Below are positions 48,288 to 57,704 of a DNA stretch of 64,000 nt, piece after piece. The stretch comes from Rathayibacter sp. VKM Ac-2856 (GTDB lineage: Bacteria > Actinomycetota > Actinomycetes > Actinomycetales > Microbacteriaceae), in NCBI RefSeq assembly GCF_013205055.1, contig NZ_JABMLF010000001.1, positions 1,178,001 through 1,242,000 of the forward strand, in the 5' to 3' direction. The stretch's first letter is position 1; each line of letters opens with the position of its first letter. The notes below the pieces were generated by a model. That model saw only the letters and a list, made by a program, of their open reading frames with translations, was not told the origin of the DNA and did no database searches. The translations under genes were made by a program, and so were the position numbers.

Positions 48288-50765
48288 ATGGCCGCATCCT
48301 TCAGCTCTCCGCCCGCCCCGCACACCTGGGTCGCCCGCGACACGGCGATCGACCTCGACGCCCCGCTCGACCCCGCAGCCCTCGAGACCATCGACGCCTG
48401 GTGGCGCGCCGCGAACTATCTCGCGGTCGGCCAGATCTACCTGCTCGCCAATCCGCTGCTGCGCGAGCCGCTGGCCCGCGAGCACATCAAGCCGCGCCTG
48501 CTCGGCCACTGGGGCACGACCCCCGGTCTCAACCTGATCTACGCGCACCTCAACCGCGCGATCGCCGAGCGCGCGCAGCCGACGCTCTACATCACCGGCC
48601 CCGGCCACGGCGGCCCGGGCATGGTCGCCAACGCCTACCTCGACGGCACCTACAGCGAGATCTACTCGCACATCGACGAGACGGAGGACGGCCTGCGCCG
48701 CCTCTTCCGCCAGTTCAGCTTCCCCGGCGGCATCCCGAGCCACGCCGCCCCCGAGACGCCCGGCAGCATCCACGAGGGCGGCGAGCTCGGCTACGCCCTC
48801 AGCCACGCCTACGGCGCCGCGTTCGACAACCCGGACCTGCTCGTCGCCGCGGTCGTCGGCGACGGCGAGGCCGAGACCGGCCCGCTCGCCACCAGCTGGC
48901 ACTCCAACAAGTTCGTGAACCCCGCGACCGACGGCGTCGTCCTGCCGATCCTGCACCTCAACGGCTTCAAGATCGCCAATCCGACCGTCCTCGCCCGCAT
49001 CCCGCACGAGGAGCTCGAGAGCCTGATGCGCGGCTACGGCCACGAGCCCTTCACCGTGGAGGGCGGCTTCGACGGCGAGGACCCGATGCGGGTGCACGAG
49101 CGCTTCGCCGCGGTCCTCGACACGGTGCTCGACCGTATCGCCGCCATCAAGGCGCGCGCGGCCGAGGGCGACCTCACCCGTCCCGCCTGGCCGATGATCA
49201 TCCTGAAGACCCCGAAGGGCTGGACCTGCCCCGCCGAGATCGACGGCGTCCAGGTCGAGGGCACCTACCGCGCCCACCAGGTCCCGCTCGCGAACGCACG
49301 CGACACCGAGGCGCACACCCGCCTGCTCGAGGACTGGCTGCGCTCCTACCGCCCCGAGGAGCTCTTCACCGAGGAGGGCGGCGTGGCCGACCGCGTCCGC
49401 TCGCTCGCGCCCGAGGGCGACCTGCGGATGAGCGCGACCCCCCACGCCAACGGCGGTCTGCTCCGCCAGACGCTCCGGCTGCCCGACTTCCGCCGCTACG
49501 AGGTCGTCGTGCACGAGCCGGGCGGCACCATCGCGGAGGCGACGAAGGTGCTCGGCGAGTGGCTCGCCGACGTGATCCGCGAGAACCCGACGAACTTCCG
49601 GATCTTCGGCCCCGACGAGGTCGCGAGCAACCGGCTGCGGAGCGTCTACGCCGCCACCGACAAGCAGTGGAACGCCGAGACGAGCCCGCTCGACGACCAC
49701 CTCGCCCGAGCGGGCCGCGTGATGGAGGTGCTCTCGGAGCACCAGTGCCAGGGCTGGCTGGAGGGCTACCTCCTCACCGGCCGGCACGGTCTCTTCACCT
49801 GCTACGAGGCCTTCATCCACATCATCGACTCGATGTTCAACCAGCACGCGAAGTGGCTCGACGGCACCCGCGACATCGAGTGGCGCCGACCGATCGCGAG
49901 CCTGAACTACCTGCTCTCCAGCCACGTCTGGCGCCAGGACCACAACGGCTTCAGCCACCAGGACCCGGGCTTCATCGACCACGTCGTCAACAAGAAGCCG
50001 GAGGTCGTCCGCGTCTACCTGCCCTTCGACGCCAACACCCTGCTCTCGGTCTACGACCACTGCCTCCGCAGCGTCGACTACGTGAACGTCGTCGTCGCCG
50101 GCAAGCAGCCCGCCCCCGCCTGGCTCACCATGGCGGAGGCGGTGAACCACTGCACCCGCGGCCTCGGCATCCTCGAGTGGGCGAGCAGCGAGCGCAGCGG
50201 CGAGTCGCCGGACGTCGTGATGGGCTGCGCGGGCGACGTCCCGACGCTCGAGACCCTCGCCGCCGTCAGCATCCTGCGGGAGGCCCTCCCCGACCTGGCG
50301 ATCCGCACCGTCAACGTCGTCGACCTGATGCGGCTGATGTCCGAGTCCGAGCACCCGCACGGTCTCTCCGACCGCGAGTTCGACGCGATCTTCACCCCCG
50401 ACCGGCCGGTGATCTTCGCCTACCACGGCTATCCGTGGCTGATCCACCGCCTGACCTACAAGCGCACCGGCCACGGCAACCTGCACGTCCGCGGCTACAA
50501 GGAGAACGGCACGACGACCACGCCGTTCGACATGGTGATGCTCAACGACCTCGACCGTTACTCGCTGGTGATCGACGTCATCGACCGCACCCCGGGTCTG
50601 GGCGCGAAGGCCGCCGGCCTCCGCCAGGAGATGCAGGACGCCCGGATCCGCGCCCGCGCGTACACCCGCGAGCACGGCGAGGACATTCCCGAGGTCGCGA
50701 ACTGGACCTGGTCCGGCACCCGCTCCGGCAACGCCTCGACCGCCACCGGCGGCGACAACGAGTAG
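48288..50765 (+). CDS. xfp: Xylulose-5-phosphate/fructose-6-phosphate phosphoketolase
   Basis: This TPP enzyme splits xylulose-5-P or fructose-6-P with phosphate to acetyl-P and an aldose phosphate in the cytoplasm. The 825-residue protein has full family length and motifs: [49 protein letters not shown] and the TPP motif [30 protein letters not shown] and [17 protein letters not shown] follow. It is a stand-alone gene after the ABC operon; no acetate kinase gene is nearby. ATG 48288 was chosen for match to the family start ([10 protein letters not shown] follows). Confidence 0.96.
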   Translation: MAASFSSPPAPHTWVARDTAIDLDAPLDPAALETIDAWWRAANYLAVGQIYLLANPLLREPLAREHIKPRLLGHWGTTPGLNLIYAHLNRAIAERAQPTLYITGPGHGGPGMVANAYLDGTYSEIYSHIDETEDGLRRLFRQFSFPGGIPSHAAPETPGSIHEGGELGYALSHAYGAAFDNPDLLVAAVVGDGEAETGPLATSWHSNKFVNPATDGVVLPILHLNGFKIANPTVLARIPHEELESLMRGYGHEPFTVEGGFDGEDPMRVHERFAAVLDTVLDRIAAIKARAAEGDLTRPAWPMIILKTPKGWTCPAEIDGVQVEGTYRAHQVPLANARDTEAHTRLLEDWLRSYRPEELFTEEGGVADRVRSLAPEGDLRMSATPHANGGLLRQTLRLPDFRRYEVVVHEPGGTIAEATKVLGEWLADVIRENPTNFRIFGPDEVASNRLRSVYAATDKQWNAETSPLDDHLARAGRVMEVLSEHQCQGWLEGYLLTGRHGLFTCYEAFIHIIDSMFNQHAKWLDGTRDIEWRRPIASLNYLLSSHVWRQDHNGFSHQDPGFIDHVVNKKPEVVRVYLPFDANTLLSVYDHCLRSVDYVNVVVAGKQPAPAWLTMAEAVNHCTRGLGILEWASSERSGESPDVVMGCAGDVPTLETLAAVSILREALPDLAIRTVNVVDLMRLMSESEHPHGLSDREFDAIFTPDRPVIFAYHGYPWLIHRLTYKRTGHGNLHVRGYKENGTTTTPFDMVMLNDLDRYSLVIDVIDRTPGLGAKAAGLRQEMQDARIRARAYTREHGEDIPEVANWTWSGTRSGNASTATGGDNE

Positions 50766-50792
50766 CCCCCGCCCCTCCCCCCTCCCCCTCTT

Positions 50793-50853
50793 CGCGAGAT
50801 GCCACTTGTGCACGCGACACGCCGTGTCGGGCGTGCACAAGTGGCATCTCGCG
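50793..50853. repeat. 61-bp palindromic element, copy 2
   Basis: Arms CGCGAGATGCCACTTGTGCACGC and complement enclose the centre GACACGCCGTGTCGG. It is almost identical to 5477-5539. It lies 28 bases after xfp and eight bases before the end of the convergent HNH gene. Confidence 0.85.
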
Positions 50854-50860
50854 GAAGGGG

Positions 50861-51361
50861 TCAGGCGGCGGAGGCGCCCAGGTAGTCGTCCCACTCGGGC
50901 TGGGTGCGCTCGGCACCGCGGACGAGCCAGGAGCCGGCCCGCGGCATCCGCGGCACGGAGCGCAGCTGCCAGCCCATCTCGAGCGGCGTCCGGTCGCTCT
51001 TGAGGTTGTTGCAGCGGTGGCAGCAGGCGACCAGGTTCTCCCACGAGTCGCGGCCGCCCCGCGACTTGGGCTGGATGTGATCGATCGTGTTGGCGTGCTG
51101 CCCGCAGTAGCCGCAGCGGTGGTTGTCGCGCCGCAGCACCCCGCGGCGCGAGACCGGCACGCTGCGCGAGCTCGGGATGCGGACGTAGCGCGTCAGCACG
51201 ATCACCGAGGGCCGCACGTAGTCGCCGTTCGCACCGTGCACCGGGTGCTCCTCGTCGGCGACGATGATCATCGCCTTCTCGCTCATCAGCAGCACCAGCG
51301 CCCGCTTGAACGACACCACGGCGAGCGGCTCGTAGCCGGCGTTGAGGACGAGTGTGCGCAT
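50861..51361 (-). CDS. HNH endonuclease
   Basis: The 166-residue protein has an HNH core with zinc-binding CGYCG and CHRCN pairs around the DHIQPKSRGGRDSWENLVACC motif (His-Asn-His). An N-terminal domain (RTLVLNAGYEPLAVVSFKRALVLLMSEKA) is typical of a widespread actinobacterial family. It is probably a DNA nuclease in repair or restriction, with no recognised partner here. ATG 51361 has GGAGG about eight bases upstream and overlaps the stop of a possible small upstream frame. Confidence 0.9.
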   Translation of the reverse strand: MRTLVLNAGYEPLAVVSFKRALVLLMSEKAMIIVADEEHPVHGANGDYVRPSVIVLTRYVRIPSSRSVPVSRRGVLRRDNHRCGYCGQHANTIDHIQPKSRGGRDSWENLVACCHRCNNLKSDRTPLEMGWQLRSVPRMPRAGSWLVRGAERTQPEWDDYLGASAA

Positions 51362-51597
51362 CAGTGACCTCCGTGCTGTCGCACGCCGCCGCGCCGATCC
51401 GCCGCGACGACGACGAAGGGCGCCGTCGTCATGACGGCGCCCTTCGAGGCCGCGGCGCGGAGCCGCACGGAGTCGTGGTGCCGTATCCGAGTGTCGGCGG
51501 AGTGGAGAGCGGCGAGGAGGACCCCCGCGCGGATCGCATCGGTCCGCCGCACGCGCGAACGCAGCCCCACGCAGTGGTACCCGTTCCGCTCGGCCAT
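51361..51597 (-). CDS. Possible small upstream ORF coupled to the HNH gene
   Basis: A 78-codon frame from ATG 51597 ends in TGATG overlapping the HNH start. Codons are moderately GC3-rich. It matches nothing I know and contains a strong hairpin at its 3' part, so it may be a regulatory leader or a chance frame. Confidence 0.2.
   Translation of the reverse strand: MAERNGYHCVGLRSRVRRTDAIRAGVLLAALHSADTRIRHHDSVRLRAAASKGAVMTTAPFVVVAADRRGGVRQHGGH
51414..51446 (-). promoter_or_regulatory. Perfect 14-bp hairpin upstream of the HNH gene
   Basis: CGAAGGGCGCCGTC and its exact inverse with a 5-base loop lie 53 bases before the HNH start. It could be an attenuator or stop read-through from upstream. The stretch from about 51447 to 51752 around and upstream holds no recognised gene. 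Confidence 0.6.
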
Positions 51598-51752
51598 CCG
51601 GCACTCCGTCCCTCGACGAATCGATCCGCTCGCCACGCGAGCGGACTGAGGTTCAGATTAACCCTTCGCGCCCGGAACACCAGAGGAACCGGGGATTTCG
51701 TCATCCGCAGTTCACACGTCGCCGCCGCGGACGGCGCCGCCCGGGAATGCGG

Positions 51753-51784
51753 AGGAGCCCGCCCCGGGATCGGGACGGGCTCCT
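51753..51784 (-). terminator. Hairpin terminator after the NlpC/P60 gene
   Basis: A 9-bp stem (AGGAGCCCG and its complement) with an inner CCC/GGG pair begins 22 bases downstream of the NlpC/P60 stop. Confidence 0.6.
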
Positions 51785-51805
51785 GGGAGCGCAGGGACTC
51801 GAGCG

Positions 51806-52753
51806 TCAGCCGGAGATGCGGACGATCGTGTAGTTGCTCGTCCAGATCGGCTGCACGCGGACGCTCGCGCCCTCGTACGGCGCGTGCAGGATGTTGCCGT
51901 TGCCCGCGTAGAAGCCGTCGTGGCCCGGCATGATCACCAGGTCGCCGGGCTGCGCCTCGGACAGCGGGATCTGGGTGCCCATGGCCGCCTGGCCCGCGGC
52001 CGAGTGCGGCATCGAGATGCCGTACTGCGCGAAGACGTACATGACGAGCCCGGAGCAGTCGAAGCCGCTCGGGTCCGCGCCGCCGAAGACGTAGGGCACA
52101 CCCTGGTACTGGAGCGCCGTGTTGAAGACGGCTGAGAGGCTGTAGCTCGTGCTCGGGGCACTGGCCGCGAGCTCGCTGGCCGAGGCGCCCTCGTAGGAGG
52201 TGAAGCTCTCGGCGGTCTCGGCGCGGGCCTCGGCGACGTCGGTGGTGTCGACGACGGGCTCGACGACCGGCTCCGGCTCGGGCGGCGGCGGCGGCGGCGG
52301 CGCGGCCTCGGCGGTGAAGCCGTCGCGCGCGATCGCGGCCTGGACGACACCGCCGGCGACCGCGACGCTCTGGGCGTCGCCCTGGCGAAGGCGGTCGGCC
52401 TGCGAGGCGGCGAAGAGACCGTCGCTCTCGGTGCCGGGCGAGAAGGCGTAGGCGGGCAGCGCCATCGTGGCGACGAGCGCCCCCGCGAATCCGACGATGG
52501 CGACCTTGCCGATCGTGCGGCCGCGGCTGCGCTTGCGCGGCGAGCCGGCGGGCGTCGGGACGAAATCGGTGACGTCGGCCTGGCGCGACGGCGCCGTCGG
52601 CACCGCCCGGCGGGCGACGGGCGCCTCGTCGGTGTAGCGGGCGCGGATCACCGGCGGCCGGTCCTCGAAGGAGGACGCGTTGCGGGGGCTGTCCGGGTGG
52701 GTGGAGCGGAACCGGTCGGGGGAACCGGCGGGGGTGGTGGGGTTCTGGGGCAA
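51806..52753 (-). CDS. NlpC/P60 (C40) cell-wall peptidase
   Basis: This peptidoglycan endopeptidase cleaves stem peptides outside the membrane. The 315-residue protein has a cytoplasmic polar N-terminus, one TM or signal-anchor (IGKVAIVGFAGALVATMALPAYA, about 80-105), a Pro/Glu linker (APPPPPPPEPEPVVEP) and the C-terminal NlpC/P60 domain. That domain has catalytic Cys in SGFDCSGLVMY, His in MPGHDGFYAG and His in ILHAPYEG. I place the start at TTG 52753: GGAGGT lies nine bases upstream. The alternative ATG 52816 sits inside a hairpin loop with no ribosome binding site. A structured leader precedes the gene. Confidence 0.88.
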   Translation of the reverse strand: MPQNPTTPAGSPDRFRSTHPDSPRNASSFEDRPPVIRARYTDEAPVARRAVPTAPSRQADVTDFVPTPAGSPRKRSRGRTIGKVAIVGFAGALVATMALPAYAFSPGTESDGLFAASQADRLRQGDAQSVAVAGGVVQAAIARDGFTAEAAPPPPPPPEPEPVVEPVVDTTDVAEARAETAESFTSYEGASASELAASAPSTSYSLSAVFNTALQYQGVPYVFGGADPSGFDCSGLVMYVFAQYGISMPHSAAGQAAMGTQIPLSEAQPGDLVIMPGHDGFYAGNGNILHAPYEGASVRVQPIWTSNYTIVRISG

Positions 52754-52761
52754 GGGGGAGG

Positions 52762-52896
52762 ACCTCCGACGTCCCGCCAGCCCAGGCAGCTGTCCCGTCT
52801 CGCGTGCGCGAAGCATCGGCGTTCACGGAGTCCGAGACGGGAAGGGACGTCGGACCCCGCGCCTCACGACCGGGGTTCGGGCGCAGGGCTCCACAG
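52762..52896 (-). ncRNA. Structured 5' leader of the NlpC/P60 gene, candidate riboswitch
   Basis: The leader has nested stems: an outer 10-bp perfect pairing (52766-52775 with 52844-52853, CCGACGTCCC type), an inner 9-bp perfect pairing (52794-52802 with 52833-52841), and a small 5' stem (52859-52863 with 52880-52884). The 3' strand of the outer stem runs into the GGAGG used by the TTG start, so its formation would hide the ribosome binding site. In actinobacteria, wall-hydrolase genes are often controlled by ydaO (c-di-AMP) riboswitches; I cannot confirm that consensus here. Confidence 0.55.
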
Positions 52897-52925
52897 AGCG
52901 TAAGCGACCGTTACCGATTTGTCAC
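52897..52925 (-). promoter_or_regulatory. Promoter of the NlpC/P60 gene
   Basis: GTGACA (-35) and TACGCT (-10) are separated by 17 bases on the minus strand, in a locally AT-richer stretch. This predicts a leader of about 140 bases before TTG 52753. Confidence 0.55.
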
Positions 52926-52990
52926 CAACCGGAGAGGAGATCGTGACCCTTTCGGCCGGTCCGATGCGCTAGTGCGCGTGGAGCGGACGC

Positions 52991-53683
52991 TCAGCTGACG
53001 AGGAAGATGTGCGCAGCCACCTCGTTGGGCAGCTCGATCCCCGCCTCCGCACCGTCGATGCGGACGAGCACGTAGCCGTTCAGTGCCGAGAACTCGCCCT
53101 CGGCGCCGGGCACGACGCCGGCCTGCTTGAGCTGGAGCAGCAGCTCGGGGTCGACCTGCGCGGGCTCGCCCAGCCGGCGCACGACGCCGCGCTGCGGCTC
53201 CGCCGATCCGGCGACGAAGCGGGGGATGCTGATGACGCCGTCCGCGAAGCGCGACGCCGGGGTGTCCCCCAGCTCGTCGAGCCCCGGGATCGGGTTCCCG
53301 TAGGGCGACTCCGTCGGGTGGTCGAGCATCTCGAGGAGGCGGCGCTCCACCTGCTCGCTCATCACGTGCTCCCAGCGGCAGGCCTCCTCGTGCACGAACT
53401 CCCAGTCGAGCTTGATGACGTCGTGGAGGAGCCGCTCGGCGAGGCGGTGCTTGCGCATGACGTGGATCGCCTTGCGGCGTCCGTCGCCCGTGAGCTCGAG
53501 GTGGCGGTCGCCGGAGACGACGACGAGCCCGTCGCGCTCCATGCGGCCGACGGTCTGCGAGACGGTGGGACCGGAGTGGCTGAGCCGCTCGGAGATGCGG
53601 GCCCGGAGGGGGACGATGTTCTCCTCCTCCAGCTCCAGGATGGTGCGCAGGTACATCTCGGTCGTGTCGATCAGATCCGTCAT
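52991..53683 (-). CDS. DtxR/IdeR-family metal-dependent repressor
   Basis: The 230-residue protein has the DtxR N-terminal HTH (TTEMYLRTILELEEENIVPLRARISERLSHSGPTVSQTVGRMERDGLV). A dimerisation/metal-binding domain follows (RKHRLAERLLHDVIKLDWEFVHEEACRWEHVMSEQVERRLLEML), with the usual His, Glu and Cys/His ligands, and a C-terminal SH3-like FeoA domain. It would repress iron or manganese uptake genes when metal is bound. ATG 53683 has GGAAGG upstream. It is divergent from serC. Confidence 0.95.
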   Translation of the reverse strand: MTDLIDTTEMYLRTILELEEENIVPLRARISERLSHSGPTVSQTVGRMERDGLVVVSGDRHLELTGDGRRKAIHVMRKHRLAERLLHDVIKLDWEFVHEEACRWEHVMSEQVERRLLEMLDHPTESPYGNPIPGLDELGDTPASRFADGVISIPRFVAGSAEPQRGVVRRLGEPAQVDPELLLQLKQAGVVPGAEGEFSALNGYVLVRIDGAEAGIELPNEVAAHIFLVS

Positions 53684-53796
53684 CTCAGCCTTCCGGTCTC
53701 AGCGCGCACAACCATACTGGGCACCGTGTCCCATCGTCGTCGACGGGGCAGGGCGCAGGGCCTCCGATGGTCGAAGGCGGGGCGGGCCGGGAACCC

Positions 53797-53802
53797 TAGT
53801 AT
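53797..53802 (+). promoter_or_regulatory. -10 element of serC, leaderless type
   Basis: TAGTAT ends six bases before ATG 53809. Confidence 0.55.
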
Positions 53803-53805
53803 TAA

Positions 53806-54927
<1,122 letters not shown>

Positions 54928-54955
54928 TCGATCCGGCGGAGCGGGGAGGCGCGGG

Positions 54956-55183
54956 ATGAGGCTCTGGCTCCGACCCGATGAGCGCCGCCCCGCTCCGCCG
55001 CCGTACGCGTCCGACGACGCGACGGCGCTGCTGGTGGGATGCCTCGTCTGGGTGCTCGCCCTGGTCGTCGTGCTGATCGCCGTCGCGGCGGGCACGTCCG
55101 TGCCGCCGCTCGTCCTGTCGACCGTCGTGATCGGCGTCGTGCTCGGGACGATCGGCCTCTTCTACAGCCGCAACCGCCGTTGA
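54956..55183 (+). CDS. DUF2530 small membrane protein
   Basis: The 75-residue protein has a conserved-looking N-terminus (MRLWLRPDERRPAPPPYASDD) and two TM helices (ATALLVGCLVWVLALVVVLIAV and LVLSTVVIGVVLGTIGLFYS) with a basic end. It matches DUF2530 in size and start. Function unknown; it typically sits near serC and dtxR in actinobacteria. ATG 54956 has GGGGAGG upstream. Confidence 0.8.
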   Translation: MRLWLRPDERRPAPPPYASDDATALLVGCLVWVLALVVVLIAVAAGTSVPPLVLSTVVIGVVLGTIGLFYSRNRR

Positions 55184-55265
55184 GCGCAGCCGCCCGGCGC
55201 GGCTCGCTCCGGCGTGCGCTCGTCAGCGCGGCCGGGCGGGGAGACCCCCACCCGGCCGGTGCGGG

Positions 55266-56162
55266 TCAGCGGCGACGGCGTCGACGACCGCGACCGCTGC
55301 CGCCGCGGCGGCCGTCGCCGGAGCCTCCCTGGGCGGAGCCGCCGCGCGGAGCGTCGTCGGAGTCGTCGTCCGACTCCTCGTCGTCCTCATCGGAGTCGTC
55401 GTCGTCATCGTCGTCGTCCGAGTCGTCGTCGTCCGAGTCGTCGTCATCGGAATCGTCGTCGTCCGAGTCGTCCTCGTCCGAGACGTCGTCGTCGTCCGCC
55501 TCGTCGTCGTCGTCGAGGATCTCGTCCTCGTCGACCTCGGCCGTGTCGTCGACGACGGTGTCGTCCTCGTACTCGTCGTCCTCGGTCTCGTCGCGCTCAC
55601 CGCTCGCGTCCTGCGCGGCACGGTAGTCCGCGAGGCGGACCGACCACGGGACCCAGTCGGGCGCCAGCACGGCGCCCTCGCCCGGCAGCAGCTCGACCTC
55701 GAGGACGTTCACGGCCTCGGACTCGTCGATCCTGGACAGCGTCGCCGTCCAGAGCCAGCCCGGGTAGCCGCGCATCAGGTTCGCGAACTGCAGCGAGACG
55801 ACGTGCTCGCCCTGCGCGATCGTCGCGACCAGCTCGCCGATCGTGTCGGCGGGGGTGATGTCGGCGAGCGCCTCGCGCGCGCGGTCCTCGGAGCCGGCGA
55901 GCACGGTGTCGAGCTCATGGACGGGCTCGGGCTCCGGCGCGACGGCGGCGGTCGCCGTCTCCGGGGCGGGAGCGTCGTCCGACTCGGAGTCGTCCTCCTC
56001 GTCCTCGTCGACGTCGTCGATCTCGTCGCTCCAGACCGCCGCCGATCCGGTCCTCACCGCCGGCTCGCCACTAGCGGGTGCGACCTCGGTCGACTCGGTC
56101 TCGGTGGCCGCGACGTCGTTCTCGGTCGTCGGCTCGCCGGTCGTCTCGCCGGCGTCAGGCAT
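55266..56162 (-). CDS. DUF3027 protein with extreme acidic and basic C-terminal tails
   Basis: The 298-residue protein has an acidic N-terminus, a central DUF3027-type domain (about 85-190; VVSLQFANLMRGYPGWLWTATLSRIDES and LLPGEGAVLAPDWVPWSVRLADYR), then about 90 residues that are nearly all Asp, Ser and Glu. It ends in a Gly/Arg tail with six arginines. The Asp/Ser stretch is coded by GTCGTCGTCC-like repeats at about 55360-55510. ATG 56162 overlaps the end of the csp gene by eight bases. The charge pattern resembles RNA- or ribosome-associated proteins, an inference. Function unknown. Confidence 0.85.
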   Translation of the reverse strand: MPDAGETTGEPTTENDVAATETESTEVAPASGEPAVRTGSAAVWSDEIDDVDEDEEDDSESDDAPAPETATAAVAPEPEPVHELDTVLAGSEDRAREALADITPADTIGELVATIAQGEHVVSLQFANLMRGYPGWLWTATLSRIDESEAVNVLEVELLPGEGAVLAPDWVPWSVRLADYRAAQDASGERDETEDDEYEDDTVVDDTAEVDEDEILDDDDEADDDDVSDEDDSDDDDSDDDDSDDDDSDDDDDDDDSDEDDEESDDDSDDAPRGGSAQGGSGDGRRGGSGRGRRRRRR

Positions 56163-56535
56163 CCAGCTCGTCCGCAACCCGGCGCAGCAGCGTCGCGATC
56201 GTGCGCCCGTGCGCCTTGTCGGGGTACCGGCCGCGCTTCAGGCCCGTGCCGATGCCGTCGAGCAGCTTGACCGTGTCCTCGACGATGACCGACATGTCGT
56301 CGGCCGACTTGCGGTTGAGCTTGACCATGCTGGGCGGGGTGTCGATGATCCGGGCCGACAGGGCCTGCGCACCGCGCTTGCCGTCGGCGATGCCGAACTC
56401 GAGGCGGGTGCCGGCCTTCACCGCGGTCCCGGAGGGCAGCGCGGAAGCGTGCAGGAAGACCTCCTGGCCGTCATCAGTGCTGATGAAGCCGAAGCCCTTC
56501 TCCTCGTCGTAGAACTTGACCTTGCCGGTAGGCAT
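56155..56535 (-). CDS. Cold-shock-domain protein with C-terminal extension
   Basis: The 126-residue protein starts with a cold-shock domain (GKVKFYDEEKGFGFISTDDGQEVFLHASAL; RNP1 KGFGFI, RNP2 VFLH) that binds single-stranded nucleic acid. A 60-residue C-terminal helical extension follows (MVKLNRKSADDMSVIVEDTVKLLDGIGTGLKRGRYPDK), absent from CspA. It is translationally coupled to DUF3027, which suggests a joint role in RNA metabolism. ATG 56535 has AGGAGGGG upstream. Confidence 0.9.
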   Translation of the reverse strand: MPTGKVKFYDEEKGFGFISTDDGQEVFLHASALPSGTAVKAGTRLEFGIADGKRGAQALSARIIDTPPSMVKLNRKSADDMSVIVEDTVKLLDGIGTGLKRGRYPDKAHGRTIATLLRRVADELDA

Positions 56536-56590
56536 GCAGAACCCCTCCTGGAAATGAAGCAGCCATCAGTTTAGTGGACGGCACCCGCCC

Positions 56591-56596
56591 TATCCT
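56591..56596 (+). promoter_or_regulatory. -10 element, leaderless type
   Basis: TATCCT ends six bases before GTG 56603. Confidence 0.55.
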
Positions 56597-56602
56597 TGAC
56601 CC

Positions 56603-56851
56603 GTGAAGCCACAGCAGCCTGCGGGCATCGGACGCGCAGAGCGCACCCTCGCCTACATGTTCGTCGCGATCATCGTCGTGACGGTCCTCGCGTTCATCGC
56701 GGTCCTGGTCGCGCCGATGATGGGCGTCCGCGACTACAGCGGCGCGCTGTGGCAGTTCGTGATCGCGCTGCCGCTGGTCGGCCTGCCGATCGCGTTCCTG
56801 ATGATGATCGCGATGCTGATCGTGGGCGTCCGGCGCCGCCGGACCTCCTAG
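56603..56851 (+). CDS. Small two-TM membrane protein
   Basis: The 82-residue protein has a polar N-terminus (KPQQPAGIGRAERT) and two TM helices (YMFVAIIVVTVLAFIAVLVAPMMG and FVIALPLVGLPIAFLMMIAMLIVGV) ending in RRRRTS. A conserved-looking small actinobacterial membrane protein of unknown function; names implying an ABC ATPase are not supported. It is divergent from the csp-DUF3027 pair and 93 bases before the response regulator. Confidence 0.75.
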   Translation: MKPQQPAGIGRAERTLAYMFVAIIVVTVLAFIAVLVAPMMGVRDYSGALWQFVIALPLVGLPIAFLMMIAMLIVGVRRRRTS

Positions 56852-56932
56852 CGCGGACGTCCTTCCGTCGGCGTCGGGTCAGCGGAGAGAAACCGGTCAC
56901 TCGACTCCCAGACTTCGTCCAGGCCACGCGCA

Positions 56933-56938
56933 GATACT
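56933..56938 (+). promoter_or_regulatory. -10 element of the response regulator gene, leaderless type
   Basis: GATACT ends six bases before ATG 56945. Confidence 0.55.
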
Positions 56939-56944
56939 GTCCGC

Positions 56945-57634
56945 ATGGACGGACCCCGCATTCTCATCGTCGACGACGAGCCCAACATCCGCGACCTGCT
57001 CACCACGAGCCTCCGCTTCGCCGGCTTCGCCGTGCGCGCGGTCGGCAACGGCGCTCAGGCGATCTCCGCAGTGCTCGAGGAGGAGCCGGACCTCATCATC
57101 CTCGACGTGATGCTGCCGGACATGAACGGCTTCGGCGTCACCAAGCGCCTGCGCTCGGCGGGCTACACCTCGCCGATCCTCTTCCTCACGGCGAAGGACG
57201 ACACCGAGGACAAGATCACGGGCCTCACCGTCGGCGGCGACGACTACGTCACGAAGCCGTTCAGCCTCGACGAGATCGTCGCGCGCATCAAGGCGATCCT
57301 CCGCCGCACGATGCACGCCGAGGAGGACGCGGTCATCCGCGCCGGCGAGCTCACGATGGACCAGGACACCCACGAGGTCCTCGTCGGCGACGAGCCGGTC
57401 GAGCTCAGCCCGACCGAGTTCAAGCTGCTGCGCTACCTGATGCTCAACCCGAACCGGGTCCTCAGCAAGGCGCAGATCCTCGACCACGTGTGGGAGTACG
57501 ACTTCAACGGCGATGCGGGCATCGTCGAGTCCTACATCTCCTACCTGCGACGTAAGCTCGACACGCATTCGGAGGAATCGCTCATCCAGACCAAGCGAGG
57601 ATTCGGATACATGCTGAAGGTCGCGAAGGTCTGA
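56945..57634 (+). CDS. OmpR-family response regulator (MprA/TcrA-like)
   Basis: The 229-residue regulator has receiver residues Asp-Asp-Glu in LIVDDEPN, phospho-acceptor Asp in LIILDVMLPDMNG near residue 55, LTAKD and YVTKPFSLDEIVARIKAIL. Its C-terminal winged helix (LSPTEFKLLRYLMLNPNRVLSKAQILDHVWEYDF ... GIVESYISYLRRKLD ... TKRGFGYML) is of the MprA/TrcR type. The matching kinase begins 70 bases downstream. The signal is unknown; MprAB homologues respond to envelope stress. Confidence 0.95.
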   Translation: MDGPRILIVDDEPNIRDLLTTSLRFAGFAVRAVGNGAQAISAVLEEEPDLIILDVMLPDMNGFGVTKRLRSAGYTSPILFLTAKDDTEDKITGLTVGGDDYVTKPFSLDEIVARIKAILRRTMHAEEDAVIRAGELTMDQDTHEVLVGDEPVELSPTEFKLLRYLMLNPNRVLSKAQILDHVWEYDFNGDAGIVESYISYLRRKLDTHSEESLIQTKRGFGYMLKVAKV

Positions 57635-57704
57635 CCTCCGCCGCCCCGGCGCCGGCCCCGTGAGGGAGCCGGTGCCCGCACGACTTCGAGGGAGTTCCAC
57701 CGCC

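Noticed and set aside
52754-52816. ATG 52816 as start of the NlpC/P60 gene
   Set aside because: It lies in the loop of a 9-bp hairpin with no ribosome binding site, whereas TTG 52753 has GGAGGT at nine bases.
55360-55510. GTCGTC-rich repeats that look like an array
   Set aside because: They are codons for the Asp/Ser/Glu tail of the DUF3027 protein, with no repeat-spacer structure.
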